DNA of 64,000 nt from Austwickia chelonae NBRC 105200 (GCF_000298175.1 NZ_BAGZ01000024.1:1-64000), one strand, 5' to 3'. Positions 16,051-27,108 are shown, counted from the stretch's first letter. The notes: a model not told the origin generated them from the sequence alone. Program-made: numbers and translations.

Positions 16051-16104
16051 GAGGTCCTCCTGGAAGCAACGGTGGAACGTGTTGAGGACCAGACAAGTCG
16101 CAGC

Positions 16105-16145
16105 CTGTGAAAGCACCGGTGCTCACCCTGTGAAGCTTCTGTGAA
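16105..16145 (-). promoter_or_regulatory. TTCACAG direct repeats, probable OmpR-class operator
   Basis: On the minus strand TTCACAG occurs at 16139-16145, 16128-16134 and 16105-16111, so starts are 11 and 23 bases apart, 55-95 bases ahead of the pentapeptide gene. The TCACAG-N5-TCACAG arrangement equals the known PhoP box of mycobacteria. A 12-bp palindrome AGCACCGGTGCT (16112-16123) lies between. Confidence 0.65.
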
Positions 16146-16268
16146 GTGCGCGGATACCCAGAAAAGGAGCCCCCGGACACCGGCGGTCACCAGTGCTCCG
16201 ACCCCGACGACGACAGCGACCCGGCCTCCCGCTCGGCACTCGCGGAAGGTCGGGTCATCCTCGACAGA

Positions 16269-16940
16269 TCAACCTCGGCGGACAGCGTCCGACAGGGACG
16301 ACTCCGGCTCACCCAGTAGCGGATCGCGGCGGGAGAGCACATCCCAGGCCGCTTTCACCCCGGCGAAGAACTCCCGCTGTTCACCGGCCACCCACGTGTC
16401 CTCGCTCAGCCGGCCGCTCTCGTCCCCCACGCCCACCGCATCCAACCCGAGCGCCCGGCAGATCGCCAGCGCCCGAGGCAGGTGGTAGCTCTGACTGACC
16501 AGCACGACCGAGGTCACCCCGAAGACATCCCGCGCACGACGGCACGAGTCGTAGGTATCGAGACCGGCGTGGTCGCGGACGATCCGATCACCGGGCACCC
16601 CGGCCTCCACCAGGTAGTCGTACATCGACTGCGGCTCGTTGTAATCGGCACGTCGGTTGTCCCCCGAGACGAGGATCGCCCGGACCGCGCCCCGGTCGAA
16701 CAGGTCGCGGGCCACGTCCAATCGCCCCGCCAGATATGGCGTGGGAGTGCCGTTCTCGCGCAATCCCGCACCCAAGACGAGCGCCACCTCCCGATCGGGG
16801 ACATCACCCGCCGGATACGACCGGCCCCGGGAGGCCACCCGCACCCACAGCCGACTCAGCCCGAGGGCACCACAGACCGCCCCGGCACCGACCCCGGCGA
16901 GACAGCCCACGCCGAGAAGGGCCCGTCCGATCGGCCTCAC
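16269..16940 (-). CDS. sanA: SanA/YdcF-like DUF218 membrane protein
   Basis: 223 residues from GTG 16940, five bases after the UDP-glucose pyrophosphorylase stop. One N-terminal membrane helix is followed by a DUF218 domain with EVALVLGAGL, YLAGRLDVARDLFDRGAVRAILVSGDN, DHAGLDTYDSCRRARDVFG and VLVSQSYHLPRAL. This is the pattern of SanA, the vancomycin high-temperature exclusion protein, linked to envelope barrier function. Its biochemical activity is not established. Co-transcription with the pyrophosphorylase suggests a cell-envelope setting. Confidence 0.85.
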   Translation of the reverse strand: MRPIGRALLGVGCLAGVGAGAVCGALGLSRLWVRVASRGRSYPAGDVPDREVALVLGAGLRENGTPTPYLAGRLDVARDLFDRGAVRAILVSGDNRRADYNEPQSMYDYLVEAGVPGDRIVRDHAGLDTYDSCRRARDVFGVTSVVLVSQSYHLPRALAICRALGLDAVGVGDESGRLSEDTWVAGEQREFFAGVKAAWDVLSRRDPLLGEPESSLSDAVRRG

Positions 16941-16945
16941 CCGGC

Positions 16946-18325
16946 TTACCGCAGCACCGCGCCGTCAGGAATGCTCTGCGGCTCGTCGTGCTCCGCCAAG
17001 GAGACCTCCCCGACGCAGGAGACTCCTGCGCCGAACGACCAGTCGCCGCGCACGGTCAAGGACACCGTCTCCTTCAACGAAGGGGAACCGTGCGGGAAAC
17101 GCTCCTCGAAGTCGGTGATCCGCCGGTAGTACCGGTCGTCCAGGTTCACGGTGGGGATGCACGCGCTGACCCGGGCGACAGTGCCATTCCCGGCGACCCG
17201 GTAGGCGTCCGAGCGCATCAACAGCAGATCGTTGGTGGTCTTCACCGGGAGGAAACGGGTGCGGTCGACCTCGATGGCCTGGGCGCCGTCGAAGATCTCC
17301 ACGGCGGCCCCCATCGCGCTCTCGATCTGGTACACCTTCGGCGACGACGGGTCGGCAGGGTCGACCGTCTTGGCATTGCGGATCAGCGGCAGCCCCAGGA
17401 CGCCGTCCCGGGAACGCAGCACGTCCAGAAGCTGTTCGAGGTCGAACCACAGGTTGTTGGTGTTGACGAAGGCGTGCACCTTCTCGTCGGTGAAATGGAC
17501 CATGTCCTCGTCGGAGGTCTGCGCCGTCTCACGCAGGACGAGACGTCCGTCGGCCTTGCGGACGGCCAGGTGCCCGCCCTTGCGGTCGCCGACGGTGCGA
17601 CGGCAGACCTCGGCGGCATAGGGCGCCCCGGAGGCGGCGAACCACCCGGCGATGCGGGGATCGGGGGTGGCGCCCAGGTTGTCCGAGTTGCTGACGGTGG
17701 CATAGCGGAAACCCATGTCGATGAGTTTCTCCAGGATGCCGGTGGCCAGCAGCGCCGTGTAGAGGTCGCCGTGTCCGGGCGGGCACCACTCGAGTTCGGG
17801 GTCGTCCGGCCAGGTGACGGGGGTGAGATCGTCGGCGCGCAGCTTGGGTTCGGAGTTCTGCACGAAGTCCAGGGGGAGCCCGTCGTAGGCGATGTCGGGG
17901 TGGGCCTTCATCGCTTCGAGGGTGTCCGCGCTGGTGCGGAAGCTGTTCATGAACAGCAGGGGTAGACGGGCGCCGTACTCCTGGCGGGCATGGCGTACCT
18001 GGGCGCAGATCAGGTCGAGGAAGCTGCGTCCGTCGCTGACCTCGAGCAGGGATTTCGCCCGGGACATCCCCATGGAGGTGGCCAGGCCGCCGTTGAGTTT
18101 GAGGACGACGGTGCGGTCCAGGGCGGCCCGGGCCTCGTGGTCGTCGATGTCGATATCGGTCAGATGCGGGGGGCGGGGGAGCGGGTCGATGCTGCTCTCG
18201 GGGATGAGGCCGGTGGCTCCGCCCTCGAGTTCTCGGTAGTAGTGGCTGAAGACGTCGATCGCTTCCTGGCAGATGCCCTCCCGGGCCATCTTGTCCTGCG
18301 CCTGTGCCAAGCCCTCTGCGCTCAT
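16946..18325 (-). CDS. UTP-glucose-1-phosphate uridylyltransferase, UDPGP type
   Basis: 459 residues. The nucleotide loop VVLKLNGGLATSMGMSRAKSLLEV, LLFMNSFRTSADT, PPGHGDLYTALL, ATVSNSDNLGA and the late NDLLLMRSDAY segment identify the eukaryote-like UDPGP family, not the bacterial GalU family. It makes UDP-glucose from UTP and glucose-1-phosphate for glycans and glycolipids. Length and all blocks are complete. No ribosome site is obvious at ATG 18325. First gene of a two-gene unit with the SanA-like protein. Confidence 0.93.
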   Translation of the reverse strand: MSAEGLAQAQDKMAREGICQEAIDVFSHYYRELEGGATGLIPESSIDPLPRPPHLTDIDIDDHEARAALDRTVVLKLNGGLATSMGMSRAKSLLEVSDGRSFLDLICAQVRHARQEYGARLPLLFMNSFRTSADTLEAMKAHPDIAYDGLPLDFVQNSEPKLRADDLTPVTWPDDPELEWCPPGHGDLYTALLATGILEKLIDMGFRYATVSNSDNLGATPDPRIAGWFAASGAPYAAEVCRRTVGDRKGGHLAVRKADGRLVLRETAQTSDEDMVHFTDEKVHAFVNTNNLWFDLEQLLDVLRSRDGVLGLPLIRNAKTVDPADPSSPKVYQIESAMGAAVEIFDGAQAIEVDRTRFLPVKTTNDLLLMRSDAYRVAGNGTVARVSACIPTVNLDDRYYRRITDFEERFPHGSPSLKETVSLTVRGDWSFGAGVSCVGEVSLAEHDEPQSIPDGAVLR

Positions 18326-18477
18326 ACGGCCAGCTTATCTGGGGCACAGGGAGATCCCGGGTGGGAGCGCATGCTTAACAAGAGGTTTGCTGCTCAACTC
18401 AAAAGTTAATCCAGTGTTATGGAAGTCGGAAACAGATTGCTCTTGTCCTCAGCCACACCACAGCGCAACGTAGGGAC

Positions 18478-20271
18478 ATGACCAGCGCCGCGCAGCCCCA
18501 GAACCTGACCGACACACCAGGGTCCACCCTCCCCGGCGACCCCGGGGAGCCACACGAACCTGCCGCCGCGCCCGTCGAGACCCCCCTGCTGCGCACCATC
18601 CGCGAAGCCGTCATCGGCGACGACCTCGTGATGACCGGCCCCTACGGTCCCCGCCGGGTCACCTACGCCGACTACACCGCCTCCGGGCGGGCCCTGACCT
18701 TCATCGAAGATTTCGTCCGCGACGCCGTCCTGCCCTCCTACGCGAACACCCACACCGAATCCTCCGGCACCGGCCTGCAGACCACCCGCCTGCGCGAGGA
18801 CGCCCGCCGCATCATCCACGAATGTGTCGGTGCCGACGACGGCGACGCCGTCATCTTCTGCGGAGCCGGGTCCACCGCCGCCATCGACAAGATGGTCGGC
18901 ATCCTCGGCATCCGCATCCCCTCCGAACTCGACGACCGACACCGGCTCAGCGACCACATCCCCGCCGACCAACGCCCCGTGGTCTTCATCGGACCCTACG
19001 AACACCACTCCAACGAACTGCCCTGGCGGGAATCCACCGCCGATGTCATCGAGATCCGCGAGGACCGCGACGGACACATCGACCTCGAGGAGCTCGAAGC
19101 CCGGCTCGTCGAATACGCCGACCGACCGTTGAAGATCGGCTCCTTCTCCGCCGCCTCCAATGTCACCGGCATCGTCACCGATACCTGCGCCGTGGCCACC
19201 CTGCTGCACCGGCACGGCGCCCTCTCCTTCTGGGACTTCGCCGCAGCCGGGCCGTACATCGACATCGACATGCATCCCTGCCAGCAGACCTTCCCCGACG
19301 CCCACAAGGACGCCGTCTTCCTCTCCCCGCACAAGTTCGTCGGCGGCCCCAGCACCCCCGGCGTGCTCGTCGTCCGTCGCGAACTGTGCCGCAACCGGGT
19401 GCCCGATGTGCCCGGCGGCGGCACCGTCGCCTACGTCAACCCGGTCGACCACAGCTACCTGCCCGACGTGGTCCACCGCGAGGAAGGCGGCACCCCCGCC
19501 ATCGTCGAATCGATCCGCGCCGGTCTCGTCTTCGACCTGAAACGGGCCGTCGGTGTCGACGTCATCCGCGCCTTCGAGGACCACTACCTGCGCCGTGCCG
19601 TCCGCTCCTGGACGAGCCACCCGCAGATCGAGATCCTCGGCAACCTCGACGCCGAACGCCTCTCGATCACCTCCTTCGTGGTGAAAGCACCCTCCGGGAA
19701 GTACCTCCACCACAACTTCGTGGTGGCTCTGCTCAACGACCTCTTCGGGATCCAGTCGCGCGGTGGCTGCTCGTGCGCCGGGCCGTACGGGCACCGGCTG
19801 CTCGGGATCGACCTGGAGCAGTCCAAGGAGTTCGAGGTGGAGATCACCGGCGGCTGCGAGGGCATCAAACCGGGCTGGGTGCGGGTCAACTTCAACTATT
19901 TCGTCTCCGAACGGGTCGTCGACTACGTCGTCCGGGCCGTGGAACTCGTCGCCGAAGAAGGATGGCGTCTGCTGCCCGACTACCGTTTCGACCCGGCCAC
20001 CGGCCGGTGGCGCCACCAGGCCGGGCCGGTCGAGCCCCCGCTGCGACTGTCGATGCTCGACTGGGACGAAGGCCGCCTGACCTACCCGTCCTCCCATGTC
20101 ACCGCCCCGGAACGTGCGCTGGCCGGGTATCTGGACGAGGCTCGGGAGATCTTCGCCGCGGCGGCCGCCGACCCGCACCGTGACCCGCAGACCTGGGGTG
20201 TGCCTGCGGCCTCGGCCGAATTCGAGCACCTGCGCTGGTTCGAACTGCCCGCAACCAGCCTGGATGAGTGA
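18478..20271 (+). CDS. Large class-V aminotransferase-fold PLP enzyme (cysteine desulfurase-like)
   Basis: 597 residues from ATG 18478. The class-V fold shows NTHTESSGTG, IFCGAGSTAAIDKMVG, SASNVTGI, SFWDFAAAGPY and SPHKFVGGPSTPGVLV with the PLP lysine at about residue 286. The late motif RGGCSCAGPYG holds Cys431 and Cys433, in the position of the persulfide cysteine of SufS/CsdA enzymes. It is about 190 residues longer than SufS: a 50-residue polar leader and a C-terminal extension of roughly 120 residues after the fold. No Suf genes are adjacent. The substrate may be cysteine, selenocysteine or something else. Confidence 0.82.
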   Translation: MTSAAQPQNLTDTPGSTLPGDPGEPHEPAAAPVETPLLRTIREAVIGDDLVMTGPYGPRRVTYADYTASGRALTFIEDFVRDAVLPSYANTHTESSGTGLQTTRLREDARRIIHECVGADDGDAVIFCGAGSTAAIDKMVGILGIRIPSELDDRHRLSDHIPADQRPVVFIGPYEHHSNELPWRESTADVIEIREDRDGHIDLEELEARLVEYADRPLKIGSFSAASNVTGIVTDTCAVATLLHRHGALSFWDFAAAGPYIDIDMHPCQQTFPDAHKDAVFLSPHKFVGGPSTPGVLVVRRELCRNRVPDVPGGGTVAYVNPVDHSYLPDVVHREEGGTPAIVESIRAGLVFDLKRAVGVDVIRAFEDHYLRRAVRSWTSHPQIEILGNLDAERLSITSFVVKAPSGKYLHHNFVVALLNDLFGIQSRGGCSCAGPYGHRLLGIDLEQSKEFEVEITGGCEGIKPGWVRVNFNYFVSERVVDYVVRAVELVAEEGWRLLPDYRFDPATGRWRHQAGPVEPPLRLSMLDWDEGRLTYPSSHVTAPERALAGYLDEAREIFAAAAADPHRDPQTWGVPAASAEFEHLRWFELPATSLDE

Positions 20272-20324
20272 ATCTGACTGGTACCAAATGGGATCCGACT
20301 ACCGTGCGGTGTCATGCTGAGGCG

Positions 20325-20633
20325 ATGACGACCGTCCTGTTGCAGATCGACTTCCCCTCCCAGGGCCCCTGGAAGGAGGAGATGTCCCAGGCCTACGCCG
20401 GGCTCGCCCGACAGATCGCGGACGAGCCCGGCCTGCTGTGGAAGATCTGGACGGAGGACGAAGCGCAAGGCATCGCCGGCGGCGTCTACCTCTTCACGGA
20501 TCGCACCCACGCCCAGGACTATCTGACCCGGCACGAAGCCCGCCTGGCCGGATTCGGCGTCACCGATATCCGCGCCCGGATCCTCGACGTGAACTTCCCC
20601 CTGAGCGCACAGACCCAGGCCCCGGTGCGCTGA
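20325..20633 (+). CDS. YdhR-like putative monooxygenase
   Basis: 102 residues from ATG 20325, the usual size of YdhR (about 101). The start TVLLQIDFPSQGPW, the segment PGLLWKIWTEDEAQGIAGGVYLFTD and the tail TDIRARILDVNFPLS match the dimeric alpha-beta barrel family with monooxygenase fold. Activity in the family is unproven. The gene follows the class-V PLP enzyme by 53 bases on the same strand and could be co-transcribed. Confidence 0.8.
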   Translation: MTTVLLQIDFPSQGPWKEEMSQAYAGLARQIADEPGLLWKIWTEDEAQGIAGGVYLFTDRTHAQDYLTRHEARLAGFGVTDIRARILDVNFPLSAQTQAPVR

Positions 20634-20721
20634 GGGCCCTCGAGCCCGCCCGCGCGTCGCCGCAGGACAGGTCGCCACTCATGTGAAAATCCGGAGAAAT
20701 CAGACTTTTCCGGGAGTGTTC

Positions 20722-21027
20722 ATGAGTGAGCTCAGGTCGGAGGAAACCAGCCCCAGGTGGTCCTGGCCACGACTCGACGGCGTCGAATCCACCCTCGGAG
20801 TCGTCATGGCCGTCACCACGATCCTGCTAGTGGTCGGGCTCCCACCGCTGTCCCGCACCGCCTTGACCGTCGTCCTCACCGGGGCGGCGAGCCTGCTCTG
20901 CCTCTACCTCGGCGTGAAAAAGGGCTATCGCGGCGACCGCGAACACACCCCCTACTACTTCGTCGGTGCCCTGGGCTGGGGCATCCTCTCGATGTCGATC
21001 TTCCTGAGCAGCCGCGCCGGCCACTGA
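20722..21027 (+). CDS. Small membrane protein, three helices
   Basis: 101 residues from ATG 20722, with GGGAG eight bases upstream. An acidic-polar N-terminus is followed by three hydrophobic segments (LGVVMAVTTILLVVGL, ALTVVLTGAASLLCLYLGV, YYFVGALGWGILSMSIFLS). No family recognised. It precedes the ABC exporter operon by 114 bases and may be unrelated. Confidence 0.65.
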   Translation: MSELRSEETSPRWSWPRLDGVESTLGVVMAVTTILLVVGLPPLSRTALTVVLTGAASLLCLYLGVKKGYRGDREHTPYYFVGALGWGILSMSIFLSSRAGH

Positions 21028-21141
21028 CCCGCCGCGCCGGGGTCGGCTCCGCCGACCGAGAGGACGAACGGATCAGCCGCGGAAAAAGACAGGAAACGCA
21101 GACCCGGAATGGCTAGCGTGAATCGACCACGAGGAGAGCCG

Positions 21142-22128
21142 ATGAGCGACGGCAGCACCGAGGAACCGCCCGAGCCCGGAGACGCACCGACCCACTCGGA
21201 CCACGAACTCGTCCGAGCCCGCGCCCTCCGCAAGAACTACGGCACCTTCGAAGCCGTCAAAGCCGTCGACATCACCGTCCGCCGCGGCGAACTCTTCGGC
21301 TTCCTCGGCCCCAACGGCGCCGGAAAATCCACGACCATGCGCATGATCGCCACCGTCAGCCCCCGCACCGGCGGCGACCTCAGCGTGCTCGGCCTCGACC
21401 CGGCGACCGACGGATCCCGGATCCGCGCCCGACTCGGCGTCTGCCCCCAGGAAGACACCCTCGACAAAGAACTGTCCGTCCGGGAGAACCTCACCGTCTT
21501 CGGACGATACTTCGGACTCTCCCGCTCCTACCTGCGAGAACGCGCCGACGAACTGCTCGACTTCGCCAATCTCACCGAGAAGGCCCAGCACATGGTCGAC
21601 GAACTCTCCGGCGGGATGAAAAGGCGACTCACCATCGCCCGATCACTGGTCAACACCCCCGACCTGCTCCTCCTCGACGAACCCACCACCGGCCTCGACC
21701 CGCAGGCCCGACACCTGCTCTGGGACCAGCTCTACCGCCTGAAACACTCCGGAGTCACCCAGATCCTGACCACCCACTACATGGACGAAGCCGAACAACT
21801 GTGCGACCGGCTCGTCGTCATGGACGACGGCCGCATCGTCGCCGAAGGGTCACCGGCCGAACTCATCCGGGCCCACTCCACCCGGGAGGTCGTCGAAGCC
21901 CGGTTCGGAGTGATCACACCCCAGGAGATGGCGACGGTCGCCGCACGACTCGACGGCCTCGTCGACCGCGCCGAATTCCTCCCCGACCGGGTCCTGCTCT
22001 ACACCGACGACGCCGACCACACCCTGTCCGCCGTGCACAGCCGGGTACGCGCCGAGACGACCTTGGCCCGCCGCTCCACCCTCGAAGACGTCTTCCTCCA
22101 CCTCACCGGCCGGGCCCTGGTCGACTGA
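21142..22128 (+). CDS. ABC exporter ATP-binding protein, DrrA-type
   Basis: 328 residues from ATG 21142, chosen over 21109 because GAGGAG lies at 21131-21136. Walker A is GPNGAGKST, the signature ELSGGMKRRLTIARSL, Walker B LLLLDEPTTGLD, and the switch His is in TTHYMDEAEQL. The extra C-terminal domain of about 80 residues is that of the daunorubicin-resistance (DrrA/CcmA) group. With the two permeases downstream it forms a three-gene exporter; the substrate could be a lipid, glycan or drug. Confidence 0.92.
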   Translation: MSDGSTEEPPEPGDAPTHSDHELVRARALRKNYGTFEAVKAVDITVRRGELFGFLGPNGAGKSTTMRMIATVSPRTGGDLSVLGLDPATDGSRIRARLGVCPQEDTLDKELSVRENLTVFGRYFGLSRSYLRERADELLDFANLTEKAQHMVDELSGGMKRRLTIARSLVNTPDLLLLDEPTTGLDPQARHLLWDQLYRLKHSGVTQILTTHYMDEAEQLCDRLVVMDDGRIVAEGSPAELIRAHSTREVVEARFGVITPQEMATVAARLDGLVDRAEFLPDRVLLYTDDADHTLSAVHSRVRAETTLARRSTLEDVFLHLTGRALVD

Positions 22129-22129
22129 C

Positions 22130-22975
22130 ATGTCCGCCACCCCCGAGCTGCCGACACCCACCACCATCCCACCGGGACCCCCACCCGGACCGCCCGGCCA
22201 CCTGACCCTCGTCGCCCGGCAGCTCGACTACTGGGCCACCGTGTACCGGCGCACCTGGCGCGGGTCGGTCGTCAACTCCTTCGTGACCCCGGTGCTCTAT
22301 CTCACCGCGATGGGGGTCCTGCTGGGACGACTCGTCGACGGATCGGGCAGCACCGTCGGCGGAGCACCCTCGTACCTGCACTTCGTCGCACCGGGCATCC
22401 TCGCCGGGCACGCCATGCAACTGGCCACCGGCGAGGCGCTCTGGCCCGTCCTGGGCAAACTCAAATGGGACAAGACCTTCTTCGGGATGATCTCCACCCC
22501 GTTGCGGGCCGTCGACATCTTCGGCGCACACCTGGCCTTCATCACCTTCCGGGTCGCCACGGCCTGCGCCGTCTTCATGGCCGCCATGGTGCCCTTCGGG
22601 GTCTACCGCACCTGGTGGGGAGCCCTGCCCGTCCTCCTCACCCAACTGCTCATCGGCGTGGCCTTCGCGACACCCTTCTACGCCGTGGCCGTCTCCGCGC
22701 AGAACGAATCCCAGTTCTCGATGATGATGCGGCTCATCGTCATGCCGCTCTTCCTGTTCTCCGGGGCGTTCTTCCCGATCACGAACCTGATCGAACCCCT
22801 GCAATGGGTGGCCTGGGCGACCCCGCTGTGGCACGGCGTCGAACTGACCCGCATGTTCATGTCCGGCCCGGTGTCCTGGCCGGCAGCGGCCGGTCATGCC
22901 ACCTATCTCGCGGTCCTGGCCGGCGCCGGAGCCTGGCTCTCGATGCGACGCCTGGAGAGGCGGCTCAGCTCATGA
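22130..22975 (+). CDS. ABC-2 type permease (first)
   Basis: 281 residues, starting one base after the ATPase stop. A Pro-rich N-terminus is followed by six hydrophobic segments typical of ABC-2 permeases, with the late signature MRLIVMPLFLFSGAFFPITNL and P-L-W-H-G-V-E-L. It pairs with the next gene to build the transmembrane path of the exporter. The stop overlaps the next start (ATGA). Confidence 0.88.
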   Translation: MSATPELPTPTTIPPGPPPGPPGHLTLVARQLDYWATVYRRTWRGSVVNSFVTPVLYLTAMGVLLGRLVDGSGSTVGGAPSYLHFVAPGILAGHAMQLATGEALWPVLGKLKWDKTFFGMISTPLRAVDIFGAHLAFITFRVATACAVFMAAMVPFGVYRTWWGALPVLLTQLLIGVAFATPFYAVAVSAQNESQFSMMMRLIVMPLFLFSGAFFPITNLIEPLQWVAWATPLWHGVELTRMFMSGPVSWPAAAGHATYLAVLAGAGAWLSMRRLERRLSS

Positions 22976-23727
22976 GAGCGTGGCATCTCGTCGGCCGACA
23001 TGCCCTCTCCTACCGGCGCGCATGGTTCGTCTTCCTCAGCGGTTTCCTCGAGCCGGTGTTCTACCTGATGTCCATCGGTGTCGGCGTCGGAGCGATGATC
23101 CACGACGTCCAGGTCGGTGGAGAAGCCGTCCCGTACGCGGTCTTCGTCGCCCCGGCTATGCTGGCGGCCTCCGCGATGAACGGCGCGATCATGGATTCCA
23201 CCTTCAACCTGTTCTTCCGGATGAGATACGACAAGTTGTACGAATCGGTGCTGACCACGCCTCTGACGGTGGGGGATATCGCTCTCGGCGAGCTCATCTG
23301 GTCGCTGTCGCGCGGTGGGATCTATGCCGCGGGTTTCCTCGGGCTGATGGCTGCGATGGGTCTGACCCTGTCGTGGTGGGCCTTCTTGGCCCTGCCGTCG
23401 GCGCTGCTCATCGGGTTCGCCTTCGCCGGCGTGGGCATGTGGGTGAGTTCCCGTGTGCGCAGCTGGCAGGACTTCGAATTCGTGAACCTGGCCCTGATGC
23501 CGATGATGCTCTTCTCCGGCACCTTCTTCCCCGTGGACGCCGTCTCCGGGCCGGTGCGCTGGGCCGTCGAGGTGACCCCGCTGTACCGGGGAGTGGTGCT
23601 CTGCCGGGAACTGACCATGGGGGTGCCCGGTTGGGCGAGCATCCTCTCGGTGGGATACCTGCTCGCGATGGGCAGCTGCGGGTTGTGGGGTGCACGGCGT
23701 CGACTCGCCCGGCTCCTCATGAAATGA
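22972..23727 (+). CDS. ABC-2 type permease (second)
   Basis: 251 residues from ATG 22972, coupled to the preceding stop. Six hydrophobic segments with the ABC-2 signature LALMPMMLFSGTFFPVDAV and TPLYRGVVLCREL. It resembles its neighbour, so the two permeases probably form a heterodimer. The operon ends here and meets the GH1 gene head-on. Confidence 0.88.
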   Translation: MRAWHLVGRHALSYRRAWFVFLSGFLEPVFYLMSIGVGVGAMIHDVQVGGEAVPYAVFVAPAMLAASAMNGAIMDSTFNLFFRMRYDKLYESVLTTPLTVGDIALGELIWSLSRGGIYAAGFLGLMAAMGLTLSWWAFLALPSALLIGFAFAGVGMWVSSRVRSWQDFEFVNLALMPMMLFSGTFFPVDAVSGPVRWAVEVTPLYRGVVLCRELTMGVPGWASILSVGYLLAMGSCGLWGARRRLARLLMK

Positions 23728-23736
23728 CGACGCCCG

Positions 23737-23752
23737 GGCCGGCGCGCCGGCC
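23737..23752. terminator. GC-rich palindrome between convergent genes
   Basis: A 16-bp perfect palindrome (GGCCGGCGCGCCGGCC) lies ten bases past the permease stop and 45 bases from the end of the glycosidase gene. It may act as a bidirectional terminator, though it lacks a loop and a T run. Confidence 0.4.
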
Positions 23753-23796
23753 AACCGGTGGCCAGGCAAGCGCACCCGACCACCGGCCCCCGCAGG

Positions 23797-25567
<1,771 letters not shown>

Positions 25568-26287
25568 ATGAGCACGAGGTTCGACACTCACCAGGTGAGC
25601 ACGAACACGGGAACACCGCGCACTCTGCGCCGCCCGGCCGCGACCAGGTTGAAGCGTGCCCTCGCCGTGGCCTGTCTCCCGCTGGTGGTGGCGTCCTGCG
25701 GCGGGCAGGAGAAGATGGCGAACACTGCTTCGACGTCGTCGATGACGTCCTCCTCGAGTGCTTCCTCCACATCGCCTTCCCTGCCGACGGTCGGCACCTC
25801 GACGAGCAGCACCCAGAAATGCAGCTTCGACGGTGCGTTGACCACACCCGGCGACACCGCCCTGTCGAAACTGACCGTCACCGGGGTGCGCACCGGCAAA
25901 CAGGACTGCTTCGACCGGCTGGTCATCGACCTGTCCGGCGACGCCAGCAAGAAACCCGGCTACCAGGTCCGCTACGTCCCCCGCGTCCTCCAGGACGGCT
26001 CCGGGAAACCGGTGACCCTCCGCGGCGGAGCCTTCCTGACCGTCGGTGTCGGCGCAGCCTCCTACGACGCCTCCGCGCAGCCGACCTTCATCCCCGCCGA
26101 CAAGAACGAACTGTCCGATGTCACCGGCTACGCCGCCTTCAAACAGGTCGCCTGGGCCGGGAGCTTCGAAGGCATGACCACCATCGGCATCGGCGTCCGC
26201 GAAGAACTGCCCTTCAACGTCCAGGTGATGGACGAAGGCGGCAAGGTCCGTCTCGTCATCGACGTCGCCCACCAGCGTTTCAGCTGA
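25568..26287 (+). CDS. AMIN-like domain lipoprotein
   Basis: 239 residues from ATG 25568, preceded by GGAGGAG. The leader ends in lipobox VVASC near residue 44, followed by a Ser/Thr-rich linker of about 40 residues (rich in TSS and SST) and a beta-rich domain with VRTGKQDCFDRLVIDLSG, GYQVRYVP and EELPFNVQVMDEGGKVRLVIDVAH. This matches the AMIN-like domain of actinobacterial cell-surface lipoproteins, related to the peptidoglycan-binding AMIN fold. It probably acts at the outer face of the membrane. Single gene, convergent with methionine aminopeptidase. Confidence 0.82.
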   Translation: MSTRFDTHQVSTNTGTPRTLRRPAATRLKRALAVACLPLVVASCGGQEKMANTASTSSMTSSSSASSTSPSLPTVGTSTSSTQKCSFDGALTTPGDTALSKLTVTGVRTGKQDCFDRLVIDLSGDASKKPGYQVRYVPRVLQDGSGKPVTLRGGAFLTVGVGAASYDASAQPTFIPADKNELSDVTGYAAFKQVAWAGSFEGMTTIGIGVREELPFNVQVMDEGGKVRLVIDVAHQRFS

Positions 26288-26334
26288 CCGTCGCCACCGG
26301 CGACACGTCCCGCCCGGGCCGGACGGCAGCCACC

Positions 26335-27108
26335 TCACACGCCGGGGCGGGCCGTCAACACCAACGGGTCGCCCTTCGTGACCGCGATGGTGTGTTCCGA
26401 ATGCGCGCCCCGCGAACCGTCGACGCTGCGCAGCGTCCACCCGTCCGGATCCGTCACCACCTGGGCGGTGCTGTGCAACAGCCACGGCTCCAAGGCGAGC
26501 ACCAACCCCGGACGCAAGGTGATCCCCTGACCGCGGAAACCGTTGTTCGGCACGTGCGGTTCCTGATGCATCGTCCGCCCCACCCCGTGCCCCCCGAACT
26601 TCAGATTCACCGCATACCCGGCCAGGCGGCACACCGACCCGATCGCCGCGGACACATCCCCCAACCGGTTCCCCGGCCGGGCCGCAGCGATCCCCGCAGC
26701 CAAGGCCTCCTCCGTGGTCGCGATCAACCGTCGGTCCTGCGCCCGCGCCGTCCCCACGATCACACTGCGCGCCGAATCGCTCACCCACCCGTCGACCGAC
26801 ACCGCGAAATCCAGGCTGAGCAGGTCGCCGTCCCGCAAGGCGTAGTCGTGCGGCAGCCCGTGCAGGACGGCATCGTTCACCGACGTGCAGATGACATGAC
26901 CGAAGGGCGAACCACCGAAGGACGGGTGATAGTCCAGATAACAACTGGTCGCACCCCGCTCCCGGATGGCCTCGTGCGCCCAGGCGTCGATCTCCAACAG
27001 ATTGGTGCCCACCTCCACCCGGGAACACAGGTCGTCCAACACCTGCGCGACGAACTCCCCGGCCGGGCGCATCTGCTCGATTTCCTTCGGTGAACGACGG
27101 TAAGCCAC
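26335..27108 (-). CDS. map: Methionine aminopeptidase, type I
   Basis: 257 residues from GTG 27108, which follows GGAGGG at 7-8 bases; the longer frame to 27642 is antisense to the next gene. Metal ligands are D100 (LSLDFAV), D111 (VSDSARS), His in GGHGVGRTMHQEP, Glu in LVLALEPWLL and Glu in GAHSEHTIAVT. It removes the initiator Met from nascent proteins. It lacks the N-terminal SH3-binding extension of some actinobacterial MetAPs. Peptide deformylase, the preceding step, is at 45460-46218 and not linked. Confidence 0.93.
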   Translation of the reverse strand: MAYRRSPKEIEQMRPAGEFVAQVLDDLCSRVEVGTNLLEIDAWAHEAIRERGATSCYLDYHPSFGGSPFGHVICTSVNDAVLHGLPHDYALRDGDLLSLDFAVSVDGWVSDSARSVIVGTARAQDRRLIATTEEALAAGIAAARPGNRLGDVSAAIGSVCRLAGYAVNLKFGGHGVGRTMHQEPHVPNNGFRGQGITLRPGLVLALEPWLLHSTAQVVTDPDGWTLRSVDGSRGAHSEHTIAVTKGDPLVLTARPGV

